Below are positions 34,999 through 50,469 of a DNA stretch of 64,000 bases, piece by piece; position 1 is the first letter of the stretch; each line of letters opens with the position of its first letter. Under the pieces are notes generated by a model, which did no database searches, was not told the origin of the DNA, and saw only the letters and a program-made list of their open reading frames with translations. The stretch is from CAVSLM01 sp963728895 (lineage in GTDB: Bacteria > Pseudomonadota > Gammaproteobacteria > JBBQDK01). The DNA is taken from positions 301,822 through 365,821 of the forward strand of contig CAVSLM010000011.1 of assembly GCA_963728895.1 (NCBI GenBank), given 5' to 3'. A program made the translations under genes and the position numbers.

Positions 34999-35694
34999 AT
35001 GGCCAGGGGGAGCAAACGTTATCGTGCGATCCGCGAGCAGCTGCCGCCGGGGCGGCAGTATGCGGTGGACGAGGCCTTCAACCTGCTGAAGGGTTTCTCC
35101 AAGGTGAAGTTCGTCGAATCGGTGGATGTGAGCGTCAACCTCGGCATCGATCCGCGCAAGTCCGACCAGGTGGTGCGCGGCTCGACGGTGCTGCCGCACG
35201 GCATCGGCAAGACGGTGCGGGTGGCGGTGTTCGCCCAGGGTGCCAACGCCGATGCGGCACGTGCCGCTGGCGCCGACATCGTCGGCTTCGACGATCTGGC
35301 GCAGCAGGTCAAGGGCGGCGAGATCAACTTCGACGTGGCGATTGCCACGCCCGACGCCATGCGCGTGGTCGGCCAGCTGGGTCAGATCCTCGGTCCCCGC
35401 GGGCTGATGCCCAATCCCAAGGTGGGCACGGTGACGCCCGATCCGGCGACGGCGGTACGCAACGCCAAGGCCGGCCAGGTGCGCTACCGCGCCGACAAGG
35501 CCGGCATCGTGCACTGCACGCTCGGCAAGGTCAGCTTCGAGGTGAACGCGCTGCGCGAGAATCTGCAGTCGCTGCTGCACGATCTGCAGCGCGCCAAGCC
35601 GAGCGCCTCCAAGGGCATTTACATGAAGAAGGTGACGGTCTCCACCACCATGGGGCCCGGCATCACGGTCGATCAGTCGACCCTGTCGTTCTAG
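34999..35694 (+). CDS. rplA: Large ribosomal subunit protein uL1
   Basis: 231 residues. Typical VDVSVNLGIDPRKSDQVVRG and GPRGLMPNPKVGTVT. Forms the mobile L1 stalk near the E site and in E. coli represses its own L11-L1 transcript. Follows rplK after 2 nt. Confidence 0.98.
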   Translation: MARGSKRYRAIREQLPPGRQYAVDEAFNLLKGFSKVKFVESVDVSVNLGIDPRKSDQVVRGSTVLPHGIGKTVRVAVFAQGANADAARAAGADIVGFDDLAQQVKGGEINFDVAIATPDAMRVVGQLGQILGPRGLMPNPKVGTVTPDPATAVRNAKAGQVRYRADKAGIVHCTLGKVSFEVNALRENLQSLLHDLQRAKPSASKGIYMKKVTVSTTMGPGITVDQSTLSF

Positions 35695-35928
35695 GTTTCG
35701 TTCGGCTTTGACCGCCGGCTGCGGCCGGCGGACGTCAGAGACCGCAGGTGCGTGCGGGGTACGGTTCGACTCCGGCGCTTAATGGGCATCCGGCCTGCGC
35801 AGACGGTGCAACCTGATTCAGGGCATTCCTGGTGAGGGTCACCGTGCGGGGGTATCCGATCGGATACCGGTGAGTGAGGGACACGGCGCCGGCAGCGCCT
35901 GCCCGGGTCCCCGACCAGGAGGTGAACT
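35695..35928 (+). promoter_or_regulatory. Leader of rplJL (candidate L10 autoregulatory leader)
   Basis: 234 untranslated nt rich in self-complementary GC segments (for example GTATCCGATCGGATACC at 35853-35869) lie between rplA and rplJ, where the L10(L12)4-binding mRNA leader is found in proteobacteria. I call it by position and structure potential only; the kink-turn was not resolved by eye. Confidence 0.5.
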
Positions 35929-36465
35929 GTGGCACTTAAACTCGAGGACAAGCAGTCTGTCGTGGCCGAGGTCGCCGGCGTTGCCGCCCATGCGTACTCC
36001 GCTGTCGCGGCCGAGTACCGGGGTCTGTCCGTGGGGGACATGACCAGCCTGCGCGCCGAGGCGCGCAAGTCCGGTGTGTGGCTGCGCGTGGTGAAGAACA
36101 CGCTGGCGCGGCGCGCGGTCGAGGGTACCGACTTCGCGTGCATGCAGAAAGGGCTGGTAGGCCCGCTGGTGCTGGCTTTTTCGCAGGAGGATCCGGGCTC
36201 GGCGGCAAGGCTCGTGGAAGGCTTCGCCAAGACCCACGACAAGCTGGTCGTGAAGCTGGTGGCGATCGAGGGCAGGCTGCTGCCCGCCGCCGACATCACG
36301 CGCCTGGCGCAGCTGCCGACGCGCGATCAGGCGCTCGGCCTGCTGATGGCGGTCATGAAGGCACCGATCACCAAGCTGGTGCGCACGCTCGCCGAGCCGC
36401 ACGCCAAGCTGGTGCGCACGGTCGCTGCGGTCCGCGACAAGAAGGAGGCCGACGCCCGAGGGTGA
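35929..36465 (+). CDS. rplJ: Large ribosomal subunit protein uL10
   Basis: 178 residues. N-terminal EVAGVAAHAYSAVAAEYRGL and RVVKNTLARRAVEGT bind 23S rRNA; the C-terminal helix carries L7/L12 dimers. GTG start at 35929 with an excellent AGGAGGTGA ribosome-binding site, suited to the high expression needed. Confidence 0.97.
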   Translation: MALKLEDKQSVVAEVAGVAAHAYSAVAAEYRGLSVGDMTSLRAEARKSGVWLRVVKNTLARRAVEGTDFACMQKGLVGPLVLAFSQEDPGSAARLVEGFAKTHDKLVVKLVAIEGRLLPAADITRLAQLPTRDQALGLLMAVMKAPITKLVRTLAEPHAKLVRTVAAVRDKKEADARG

Positions 36466-36530
36466 GCGGCACCGCCTGCGGAACGATTCACCGCGAATAT
36501 TGACTTATTATCAGTTATCAGGAGCACACC

Positions 36531-36908
36531 ATGGCCGTCAGCAAAGAAGACATTCTGGAAACCATTTCCAACATGACCGTGATGGAGGTCGTCGACCTGA
36601 TCTCCGCCATGGAGGAGAAGTTCGGCGTTTCCGCGGCCGCCGCCGCCGTGGCCATGCCCGCGGCCGCCGGTGCCGCCGCCGCACCGGTTGAGGAGCAGAC
36701 CGAATTCAACGTCGTGATGACCAGCTTCGGCGCAAACAAGGTCAACGTCATCAAAGTCGTTCGCGCGCTCACCGGACTGGGGCTGAAGGAAGCCAAGGAT
36801 CTGGTGGAAGGCGTGCCTTCGCTCGTCAAGGAGGGCGTGTCCAAGGACGATGCCGGCAACATGAAGAAGCAGCTGGAAGAGGCGGGTGCCACTGTCGAGG
36901 TGAAGTAG
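36531..36908 (+). CDS. rplL: Large ribosomal subunit protein bL12
   Basis: 125 residues. N-terminal dimerisation domain, Ala-rich hinge at ~36-56, and factor-binding C-terminal domain (VIKVVRALTGLGLKEAKDLV). Usual length is 120-128. Preceded by a CAGGAG ribosome-binding site. Confidence 0.98.
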   Translation: MAVSKEDILETISNMTVMEVVDLISAMEEKFGVSAAAAAVAMPAAAGAAAAPVEEQTEFNVVMTSFGANKVNVIKVVRALTGLGLKEAKDLVEGVPSLVKEGVSKDDAGNMKKQLEEAGATVEVK

Positions 36909-36996
36909 GCCGGGACCGGGTTCACGCCCTGACGGAGGGAACAGTCGGCCGTTGTGGCTCCGGCCGCGACCGCTGCTATCGTTATTGAACAGGACT

Positions 36997-37026
36997 GGCT
37001 GGTGGCGATCTCGCCACCGGCCTTTC
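36997..37026 (+). terminator. rplL-rpoB attenuator hairpin
   Basis: GGTGGCGA (37001-37008) pairs with TCGCCACC (37011-37018), extendable by GGCT/GGCC, followed by TTTCGTC. It lies between rplL and rpoB where E. coli has a partial terminator that reduces polymerase expression relative to ribosomal proteins. Confidence 0.55.
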
Positions 37027-37135
37027 GTCGCTGCTTCGGGAAGCACTGACGCGCAAAGCTCACGACAGGCGGTCGAGCCGCACCGCCCCGGCGCCCCCCA
37101 AGGCGCAATTCGAGATTCAAGTGAGAGGAACATCG

Positions 37136-40100
37136 ATGGCCTACACATTCACCGAAAAGAAGCGCATTCGCAGAGACTTCGGCAAACGCCCCGGCATTCT
37201 GGAAGTACCCTACCTGCTGGCGATCCAGCTCGATTCCTACAGGGAGTTCCTGCAGGCGGACAGCAGGCCCGAGGCGCGTTCCGACGTCGGACTGCATTCG
37301 GCCTTCAAATCGGTGTTTCCCATCACCAGCTACTCCGGGAACGCGGTGCTCGATTATGTGAGCTATCGGTTGGGAGAGCCAACCTTCGACGTCAAGGAGT
37401 GCCAGCTGCGCGGCATGACCTACGCGGCACCGCTGCGCGCCAAGGTGCGCCTGGTGATCTACGACAAGGATGCACAGGCCGGCTCCCAGGCCGTGAAGGA
37501 CATCCGCGAGCAGGAAGTCTACATGGGTGAGCTGCCGCTCATGACCCGCAACGGCACCTTCGTGATCAACGGCACGGAGCGGGTGATCGTGTCGCAGCTA
37601 CATCGTTCCCCGGGCGTGTTCTTCGACCACGACAAGGGCAAGACCCACTCCTCTGGCAAGCTGCTGTTCTCCGCGCGGGTCATTCCCTATCGCGGCTCGT
37701 GGCTGGACTTCGAGTTCGATCCCAAGGACTGTCTGTTTGCGCGCATCGACCGGCGCCGCAAGCTGCCGGCGACCGTGCTGCTGCGCGCGCTCGGCTACAA
37801 CGCCGAGCAGATCCTGGAGATGTTCTTCGAGACCAACACCTTCCAGCTGCACAAGGACGGCGTGGAGCTCAACCTGGTACCCGAGCGCCTGCGCGGGGAG
37901 ACCGCCTCCTTTGATATCGCGGTGAAAGGCAAGGTCATCGTCGAGGCGGGGCGGCGCATTACCGCGCGTCACATCCGCGAGCTCGAAAAGTCCGGACTGA
38001 ATACCCTGGAGGTGCCGCCCGAGTACCTGATGGGCAAGATCCTGGCGCACGACGTCATCGACACTGCCACCGGTGAGGTCATCGCCAACGCCAACGACGA
38101 GATCGGCGCCGAGCTCCTGCTCAAGCTGCAGCAGGCCGGCGTGGAGCAGATCCGTACGCTCTACATCAACGATCTCGATCGCGGTCCCTACATCTCCAGC
38201 ACCCTGCGCATCGACCAGACCGCCAATGAGCTGGAGGCGCAGGTGGAGATCTATCGCATGATGCGCCCGGGCGAGCCGCCCACCAAGGACGCGGCGCAGA
38301 ACCTGTTCAACAGCCTGTTCTTCGCACCCGAGCGCTACGATCTCTCGCCGGTGGGACGCATGAAGTTCAACCGCCGCGTCGGGCGCCAGGACATCACCGG
38401 TCCGGGCGTGCTGTCCAACGACGACATCATCGCGGTGATGAAGGTGTTGATTGACATCCGCAACGGCGACGGCAAGGTCGACGACATCGATCATCTCGGC
38501 AACCGGCGCATCCGCTGCGTCGGGGAGATGGCCGAGAACGTGTTCCGCATCGGCCTGGTGCGCGTGGAGCGTGCGGTCAAGGAACGCCTGAGCCTCGCCG
38601 AGAGCGAGGGCCTGATGCCGCAGGAGCTGATCAACGCCAAGCCGGTGGCGGCGGCGGTGAAGGAGTTCTTCGGCTCGAGCCAGCTCTCGCAGTTCATGGA
38701 CCAGAACAACCCGCTCTCCGAGGTTACCCACAAGCGCCGCGTCTCGGCGCTGGGGCCCGGCGGGCTTACGCGCGAGCGCGCGGGCTTCGAGGTGCGCGAC
38801 GTGCATCCGACCCACTACGGGCGGGTGTGCCCGATCGAGACCCCGGAGGGCCCGAACATCGGGCTCATCAACTCGCTCGCCGTGTATGCGCGTACCAACC
38901 AGTACGGTTTCCTCGAGACCCCGTACCGCAAGGTGGTCGAAAGCCGGGTCACCGATCAGGTCGACTATCTGTCGGCGATCGAGGAAGGCCAGTACGTCAT
39001 CGCCCAGGCCAACGCCACGCTGGACGCCGAGGGCACACTCACCGACGAGCTGGTGTCGTGCCGGCACCAGAACGAGTTCAGCCTGTCGACGCCGGAGAAG
39101 GTCGACTACATCGACGTCTCGCCAAAGCAGATCGTTTCGGTGGCCGCCTCGCTGATCCCGTTCCTTGAGCACGACGATGCCAACCGCGCGCTCATGGGCT
39201 CCAACATGCAACGCCAGGCGGTGCCGACGCTGCTCACGGAGAAGCCGCTGGTCGGAACCGGTATCGAGCGTACCGTCGCCATCGACTCGGGCGTCACCGT
39301 GGTGGCCGAACGCGGCGGTGTGGTCGACTCGGTGGATGCCGCGCGCATCGTGGTGCGGGTGAACGACGAGGAGACCGTGGCCGGCGAGCCGGGCGTGGAC
39401 ATCTATAACCTCACCAAGTACACGCGCTCCAACCAGAACACCTGCATCAACCAGCGCCCGCTGGTGCATACGGGGGATGTGATCGCGCGCGGCGATGCGC
39501 TGGCCGACGGTCCCTCGACCGACCTCGGCGAGCTGGCCCTCGGACAGAACATGCTGGTCGCCTTCATGCCCTGGAACGGCTACAACTTCGAGGATTCCAT
39601 CCTCATCTCGGAGCGCGTGGTGCAGGAGGACCGCTTCACCACCATCCACATCGAGGAGCTGACCTGCGTTGCGCGCGACACCAAGCTCGGCGCCGAGGAG
39701 ATCACCGGCGACATCCCGAACGTGGGCGAGGCGGCGCTCTCCAAGCTCGACGAGGCGGGCATCGTGTTCATCGGTGCCGAAGTCAAGCCCGGCGACATCC
39801 TGGTGGGCAAGGTGACGCCCAAGGGCGAGACCCAGCTCACCCCGGAGGAGAAGCTGCTGCGGGCGATCTTCGGCGAGAAGGCATCCGACGTGAAGGACAC
39901 CTCGCTGCGCGTACCTTCGGGCATGGACGGCACCGTGATCGACGTGCAGGTCTTCACCCGCGACGGCGTGGAGAAGGACAAGCGCGCGCTGGAGATCGAG
40001 GCCGCGGAGCTCGCTCGCATCCGCAAGGACCTCAACGACCAGCTGCGCATCCTCGAGGACGACACCTACGCGCGCGTGGAGAAGATGCTGATCGGCAAGA

Positions 40101-41212
40101 CCGCCGACAGCGGGCCCAAGGGTCTCAAGTCCGGCACCCGGATCGCCAAGACCTATCTGGGCGAGATCCCCCGCGAGAAGTGGTTCGACATCGGGCTGCG
40201 CGACGAAGAGGCGAGCCAGCAACTGGAGCGTGTCGCCGAGCAGCTGCGCGCCCAGCGCAAGGTGTTCGACACGCGCCTCGAGGAGAAGCGCGTCAAGCTG
40301 ACTGCGGGTGACGATCTCGCGCCCGGCGTCCTGAAGATGGTCAAGGTGTATCTGGCGGTGAAACGCCGCATCCAGCCGGGCGACAAGATGGCCGGACGCC
40401 ACGGCAACAAGGGCGTGATCTCCATGATCGTACCGGTGGAGGACATGCCCTACCTGGAGGACGGCACGCCGGTGGATATCGTGCTGAACCCGCTCGGTGT
40501 GCCCTCGCGCATGAACGTGGGCCAGGTGCTGGAGACCCACCTCGGCTGGGCGGCCAAGGGTCTCGGCCACCGCATCGGACGCATGCTCGACGAGCAGCGC
40601 CCGGTCGCCGAGCAGCGTGCGCTGCTGGAGCAGATCTACAACAGCAACTCGCGGCGCGTGGAGCTCGATTCACTGGATGACCCGGAGCTGCTGGCGCTGG
40701 CGGACAATCTGCGCAGCGGTGTGCCCATGGCGACGCCGGTGTTCGACGGTGCCACGGAGCGCGAGATCAAGCAGATGCTGGCGCTCGCGGGACTGCCCGA
40801 AAGCGGCCAGGCGGTGCTCTACGACGGGCGTACCGGCGAGGCCTTCGAGCGTCCGGTGACCGTCGGCTACATGTACATGCTCAAGCTCAACCACCTGGTC
40901 GATGACAAGATGCACGCACGTTCCACCGGTCCGTACAGCCTGGTGACCCAGCAGCCGCTCGGCGGCAAGGCCCAGTTCGGCGGACAGCGCTTCGGCGAAA
41001 TGGAGGTCTGGGCGCTGGAGGCCTACGGCGCCGCCTACACCCTGCAGGAAATGCTCACGGTCAAGTCCGACGACGTCAACGGCCGCACCAAGATGTACAA
41101 GAACATCGTCGACGGCGACCACCGCATGGAGGCGGGAATGCCCGAGTCGTTCAACGTCCTGGTCAAGGAGATCCGTTCGCTCGGCATCAATCTCGAGCTC
41201 GATCAGGACTGA
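37136..41212 (+). CDS. rpoB: RNA polymerase beta subunit
   Basis: 1358 residues (E. coli 1342). N-terminus MAYTFTEKKRIRRDFGKRPG is family-typical. The rifampicin region FMDQNNPLSEVTHKRRVSAL is of wild-type, drug-sensitive form. KMAGRHGNKGVIS and the C-terminal MPESFNVLVKEIRSLG are intact. ATG 37136 follows GAGAGGA; the ATG five codons earlier is less likely. The frame is unbroken over more than 4 kb, in contrast to rpoC. Confidence 0.98.
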   Translation: MAYTFTEKKRIRRDFGKRPGILEVPYLLAIQLDSYREFLQADSRPEARSDVGLHSAFKSVFPITSYSGNAVLDYVSYRLGEPTFDVKECQLRGMTYAAPLRAKVRLVIYDKDAQAGSQAVKDIREQEVYMGELPLMTRNGTFVINGTERVIVSQLHRSPGVFFDHDKGKTHSSGKLLFSARVIPYRGSWLDFEFDPKDCLFARIDRRRKLPATVLLRALGYNAEQILEMFFETNTFQLHKDGVELNLVPERLRGETASFDIAVKGKVIVEAGRRITARHIRELEKSGLNTLEVPPEYLMGKILAHDVIDTATGEVIANANDEIGAELLLKLQQAGVEQIRTLYINDLDRGPYISSTLRIDQTANELEAQVEIYRMMRPGEPPTKDAAQNLFNSLFFAPERYDLSPVGRMKFNRRVGRQDITGPGVLSNDDIIAVMKVLIDIRNGDGKVDDIDHLGNRRIRCVGEMAENVFRIGLVRVERAVKERLSLAESEGLMPQELINAKPVAAAVKEFFGSSQLSQFMDQNNPLSEVTHKRRVSALGPGGLTRERAGFEVRDVHPTHYGRVCPIETPEGPNIGLINSLAVYARTNQYGFLETPYRKVVESRVTDQVDYLSAIEEGQYVIAQANATLDAEGTLTDELVSCRHQNEFSLSTPEKVDYIDVSPKQIVSVAASLIPFLEHDDANRALMGSNMQRQAVPTLLTEKPLVGTGIERTVAIDSGVTVVAERGGVVDSVDAARIVVRVNDEETVAGEPGVDIYNLTKYTRSNQNTCINQRPLVHTGDVIARGDALADGPSTDLGELALGQNMLVAFMPWNGYNFEDSILISERVVQEDRFTTIHIEELTCVARDTKLGAEEITGDIPNVGEAALSKLDEAGIVFIGAEVKPGDILVGKVTPKGETQLTPEEKLLRAIFGEKASDVKDTSLRVPSGMDGTVIDVQVFTRDGVEKDKRALEIEAAELARIRKDLNDQLRILEDDTYARVEKMLIGKTADSGPKGLKSGTRIAKTYLGEIPREKWFDIGLRDEEASQQLERVAEQLRAQRKVFDTRLEEKRVKLTAGDDLAPGVLKMVKVYLAVKRRIQPGDKMAGRHGNKGVISMIVPVEDMPYLEDGTPVDIVLNPLGVPSRMNVGQVLETHLGWAAKGLGHRIGRMLDEQRPVAEQRALLEQIYNSNSRRVELDSLDDPELLALADNLRSGVPMATPVFDGATEREIKQMLALAGLPESGQAVLYDGRTGEAFERPVTVGYMYMLKLNHLVDDKMHARSTGPYSLVTQQPLGGKAQFGGQRFGEMEVWALEAYGAAYTLQEMLTVKSDDVNGRTKMYKNIVDGDHRMEAGMPESFNVLVKEIRSLGINLELDQD

Positions 41213-41312
41213 GGCATGATGCGCGGCACGCCCGGCCGGCACCGCGCACTGTGCGGCCGGCGGGGCGGGTGCCCGACGCTGGCAGAATCGCAACCGCGAA
41301 GCGGGAGACACG

Positions 41313-45534
<4,222 letters not shown>

Positions 45535-45540
45535 CGCCCT

Positions 45541-45577
45541 CCCCCGTGGGTGCGGAAAACCTCTGTGCTCACGGGGG
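45541..45577 (+). terminator. Hairpin downstream of rpoC
   Basis: CCCCCGTG (45541-45548) pairs with CACGGGGG (45570-45577) across a 21-nt loop, six nt after the rpoC stop. The T-content after it is poor; it may mark the 3' end of the rpoBC transcript together with the stronger terminator at 45623. Confidence 0.5.
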
Positions 45578-45582
45578 TCTGC

Positions 45583-45611
45583 TTGACAGCGATCCGGTGG
45601 CTGCTTAAAAT
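45583..45611 (+). promoter_or_regulatory. Sigma70 promoter of the str operon
   Basis: TTGACA (45583-45588), exactly 17 nt, TAAAAT (45606-45611). Transcription would start near 45617, about 78 nt before the rpsL ATG. One of the best promoter matches in the window. Confidence 0.8.
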
Positions 45612-45622
45612 TCCGCTTCTCT

Positions 45623-45658
45623 GACAGGCCGGAGCAACTCCGGCCTGTCATTTGTTTT
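45623..45658 (+). terminator. Strong intrinsic terminator in the rpsL leader
   Basis: GACAGGCCGGAG (45623-45634) pairs perfectly with CTCCGGCCTGTC (45638-45649), loop CAA, followed by ATTTGTTTT. It lies only a few nt after the predicted start of the str promoter and before rpsL, so it must be passed for str expression; attenuation or termination of rpoBC transcripts are both possible. Confidence 0.8.
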
Positions 45659-45694
45659 CAGGGTAGGCGCCCTTCTCACCGGAGCTCCTCATCG

Positions 45695-46069
45695 ATGGCA
45701 ACAGTCAATCAGTTGGTGCGCAAGCCGCGCGTGCGCAAACGGACCAAGAGCTCGGTGCCGGCACTCATGGGGTGTCCGCAGCGCCGCGGGGTCTGCACGC
45801 GCGTCTACACCACCACGCCGAAGAAACCGAACTCCGCACTGCGCAAGGTGGCGCGCGTGCGCCTTACCAACGGCATGGAAGTGACCAGCTACATCGGTGG
45901 CGAAGGGCACAACCTGCAGGAGCACTCGGTGGTGCTGATCCGCGGCGGCCGCGTCAAGGATCTTCCCGGCGTGCGTTATCACACCGTGCGCGGCAGCCTT
46001 GACACCTCGGGTGTCAACAACCGCAAGCAGGGCCGCTCCAAGTACGGCACGAAGCGTCCCAAGTCCTGA
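45695..46069 (+). CDS. rpsL: Small ribosomal subunit protein uS12
   Basis: 124 residues. Decoding-centre protein; TTTPKKPNS with Lys43 and VKDLPGVRYH with Lys88 have the streptomycin-sensitive form. First gene of the str operon rpsL-rpsG-fusA-tuf. CACCGGAGC precedes the ATG. Confidence 0.98.
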   Translation: MATVNQLVRKPRVRKRTKSSVPALMGCPQRRGVCTRVYTTTPKKPNSALRKVARVRLTNGMEVTSYIGGEGHNLQEHSVVLIRGGRVKDLPGVRYHTVRGSLDTSGVNNRKQGRSKYGTKRPKS

Positions 46070-46107
46070 TCCGAACAGCACCGATCCAACAGCGCTGGTG
46101 ACAAGAG

Positions 46108-46579
46108 ATGCCTAGACGACGACTGGTGGCCAAGCGGGTGGTACTGCCGGACCCCAAGTACAAGAGCGAGATGCTGGCGAAGTTCGTCAGCATGCTGATG
46201 AGCCGCGGCAAGAAGTCCGTCGCCGAGCACGTGGTGTACGGCGCGCTCGACCAGGTGGCCGGGCAAGTCCAAGAGCGACGCCATGGGCGTGCTCGAGAAG
46301 GCGCTGGAAAACGTGCGGCCGATGGTCGAGGTGAAGTCCCGGCGCGTGGGCGGTGCGACCTATCAGGTGCCGGTGGAAGTGCGCCAGGTGCGGCGCAATG
46401 CGCTCGCCATGCGCTGGATGATCGATGCCGCGCGCCGCCGGGGCGAAAAGTCCATGGCGCTGCGTCTTGCGGGCGAGATCATGGATGCCTCGGAAAGCAA
46501 GGGTGCGGCTGTCAAGAAGCGTGAGGACACCCACCGCATGGCGGAGGCCAACAAGGCTTTCGCCCATTACCGGTGGTGA
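46108..46579 (+). CDS. rpsG: Small ribosomal subunit protein uS7, single apparent frameshift
   Basis: Organises the 3' domain of 16S rRNA; in E. coli it represses str translation. MPRRRLVAKRVVLPDPKYKS reads to GALDQVAG, where GCCGGGCAAG (46258-46267) has one extra G. Removing it gives AGKSKSDAMGVLEKALENVR and a 156-residue protein ending KAFAHYRW, the family length. Essential, so a sequence error is far more likely than loss. Confidence 0.95.
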
Positions 46580-46632
46580 TGTACCCGGCGATCCCGGGCG
46601 ATTCTACCAATCTGGATTAAGGACGCGCAGTC

Positions 46633-48732
<2,100 letters not shown>

Positions 48733-48851
48733 CCCGGCTGGCTGGCCGCTGCGTAGCGCAGGCGCCATGTTTCGGTCGCCGGCAACGGCGCGATCCTGGC
48801 AGCGCTCCACCAGACTGGTCATTGCGAAGATATTTGACGAGGTAAGCTGAC

Positions 48852-50042
48852 GTGTCCAAGGAAAAATTTGCGCGTACCAAGCCGCACGTGAACGTGGGAA
48901 CGATCGGTCACGTGGACCATGGTAAGACGACGTTGACGGCGGCGCTGACGAAGGTGATGGCGGAGAAGCACGGTGGGGAGTTTCGGGCGTACGATTCGAT
49001 TGACAATGCGCCGGAGGAGCGTGCGCGCGGGATCACGATTGCGACGGCGCACGTGGAGTACCAGAGCGATGCGCGTCATTACGCGCACGTGGACTGTCCG
49101 GGGCATGCGGATTATGTGAAGAACATGATCACGGGTGCGGCGCAGATGGACGGGGCGATTCTGGTGGTGAGTGCGGCGGACGGTCCGATGCCGCAGACGC
49201 GCGAGCACATTTTGCTGGCGCGTCAGGTGGGGGTTCCGTACATCGTGGTGTACATGAACAAGGCGGACATGGTGGACGATGCGGAGCTGCTGGAGCTGGT
49301 GGAGATGGAGGTACGGGATCTTCTGAACAGTTACCAGTTTCCGGGCGATGACACGCCGATCGTGGTGGGTTCGGCGCTGAAGGCGCTGGAGGGGGACACG
49401 AGCGAGATCGGGGTGCCGTCGATTTTCAAGCTGATCGAGGCGATGGACAGTTACATTCCGGTGCCGGAGCGTCCGGTGGACCAGCCGTTTCTGATGCCGA
49501 TTGAGGATGTGTTTTCGATCTCGGGTCGCGGGACGGTGGTGACGGGGCGAGTGGAGCGTGGCAAGGTGAAGGTGGGCGAGGAGGTGGAGATTGTGGGGTT
49601 GCGTGCCACGCAGAAGACCACCTGCACGGGTGTGGAGATGTTTCGCAAGCTGTTGGACGAGGGTGTGGCGGGAGACAACGTTGGGGTGCTGCTGCGCGGC
49701 ACCAAGCGAGAGGACGTGGAGCGCGGGCAGGTGCTGTGCAAGCCGGGCTCGATCACGCCGCACACCAAGTTTGAGGCGGAGGTGTACGTGCTCTCGAAGG
49801 AGGAGGGTGGACGGCACACGCCGTTTTTCAACGGTTATCGGCCGCAGTTTTACTTTCGCACCACGGACGTGACGGGGGCGTGTGATCTTCCGGAGGGAGT
49901 GGAGATGGTGATGCCGGGGGACAACGTGAAGATGACGGTGAGTCTGATTGCGCCGATTGCGATGGAGGAGGGGCTGCGCTTTGCCATCCGCGAGGGCGGG
50001 CGCACCGTGGGCGCCGGTGTGGTCGCCAAGGTCATCGAGTAA
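48852..50042 (+). CDS. tuf: Elongation factor Tu, copy 2
   Basis: 396 residues, near-identical in DNA to copy 1 at 32145: a handful of silent differences, Ala7 in place of Gln7, GTG instead of ATG, TAA instead of TAG. Identity ends abruptly outside the coding region. This is the str-operon tufA position. The pair shows concerted evolution, probably by gene conversion. The same G-ending codon bias as copy 1 sets it apart from fusA and rpsJ on either side. Confidence 0.98.
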   Translation: MSKEKFARTKPHVNVGTIGHVDHGKTTLTAALTKVMAEKHGGEFRAYDSIDNAPEERARGITIATAHVEYQSDARHYAHVDCPGHADYVKNMITGAAQMDGAILVVSAADGPMPQTREHILLARQVGVPYIVVYMNKADMVDDAELLELVEMEVRDLLNSYQFPGDDTPIVVGSALKALEGDTSEIGVPSIFKLIEAMDSYIPVPERPVDQPFLMPIEDVFSISGRGTVVTGRVERGKVKVGEEVEIVGLRATQKTTCTGVEMFRKLLDEGVAGDNVGVLLRGTKREDVERGQVLCKPGSITPHTKFEAEVYVLSKEEGGRHTPFFNGYRPQFYFRTTDVTGACDLPEGVEMVMPGDNVKMTVSLIAPIAMEEGLRFAIREGGRTVGAGVVAKVIE

Positions 50043-50108
50043 CGGGTGGGTAAGGCGCGCCGCGAGCAGGCGGCGCGCGGGCAAGCGATACGGAGTCGAG
50101 CAACGCAC

Positions 50109-50420
50109 ATGGCGAACCAGAGAATACGGATCCGGCTGAAGGCTTTCGACCATCGCCTGATCGATCAGTCGGCGCGCGAGATCGTCGAGACGGCCAAACG
50201 CACCGGCGCGGTCGTGCAGGGGCCTATTCCCCTGCCCACCAAGATGGAGCGCTACACGGTGCTCACTTCGCCGCACGCCGACAAGGATGCGCGCGATCAG
50301 TACGAGATCCGCACGCACAAGCGGCTCATGGACATTGTCGATCCGACGGACAAGACCGTGGACGCGCTGATGAAGCTGGACCTTGCGGCCGGCGTGGACG
50401 TACAGATCAAGCTGAACTGA
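50109..50420 (+). CDS. rpsJ: Small ribosomal subunit protein uS10
   Basis: 103 residues, standard length. MANQRIRIRLKAFDHRLIDQ; also the NusB/NusG partner in antitermination. Start at ATG 50109; the longer frame from 50046 has an unrelated Arg-rich start. 66 nt after tuf; no clear promoter here, so str and S10 genes may be co-transcribed. Confidence 0.98.
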   Translation: MANQRIRIRLKAFDHRLIDQSAREIVETAKRTGAVVQGPIPLPTKMERYTVLTSPHADKDARDQYEIRTHKRLMDIVDPTDKTVDALMKLDLAAGVDVQIKLN

Positions 50421-50469
50421 CCGACGTGCCCGGGCCGGGCGCGCCGCACCGGTCCTGAGGGGATTTGAG

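Noticed and set aside
37598..40570. 990-codon open frame antisense to rpoB
   Set aside because: High-GC genes with G/C third positions lack stops on the opposite strand; the sequence has no domain and rpoB is certain.
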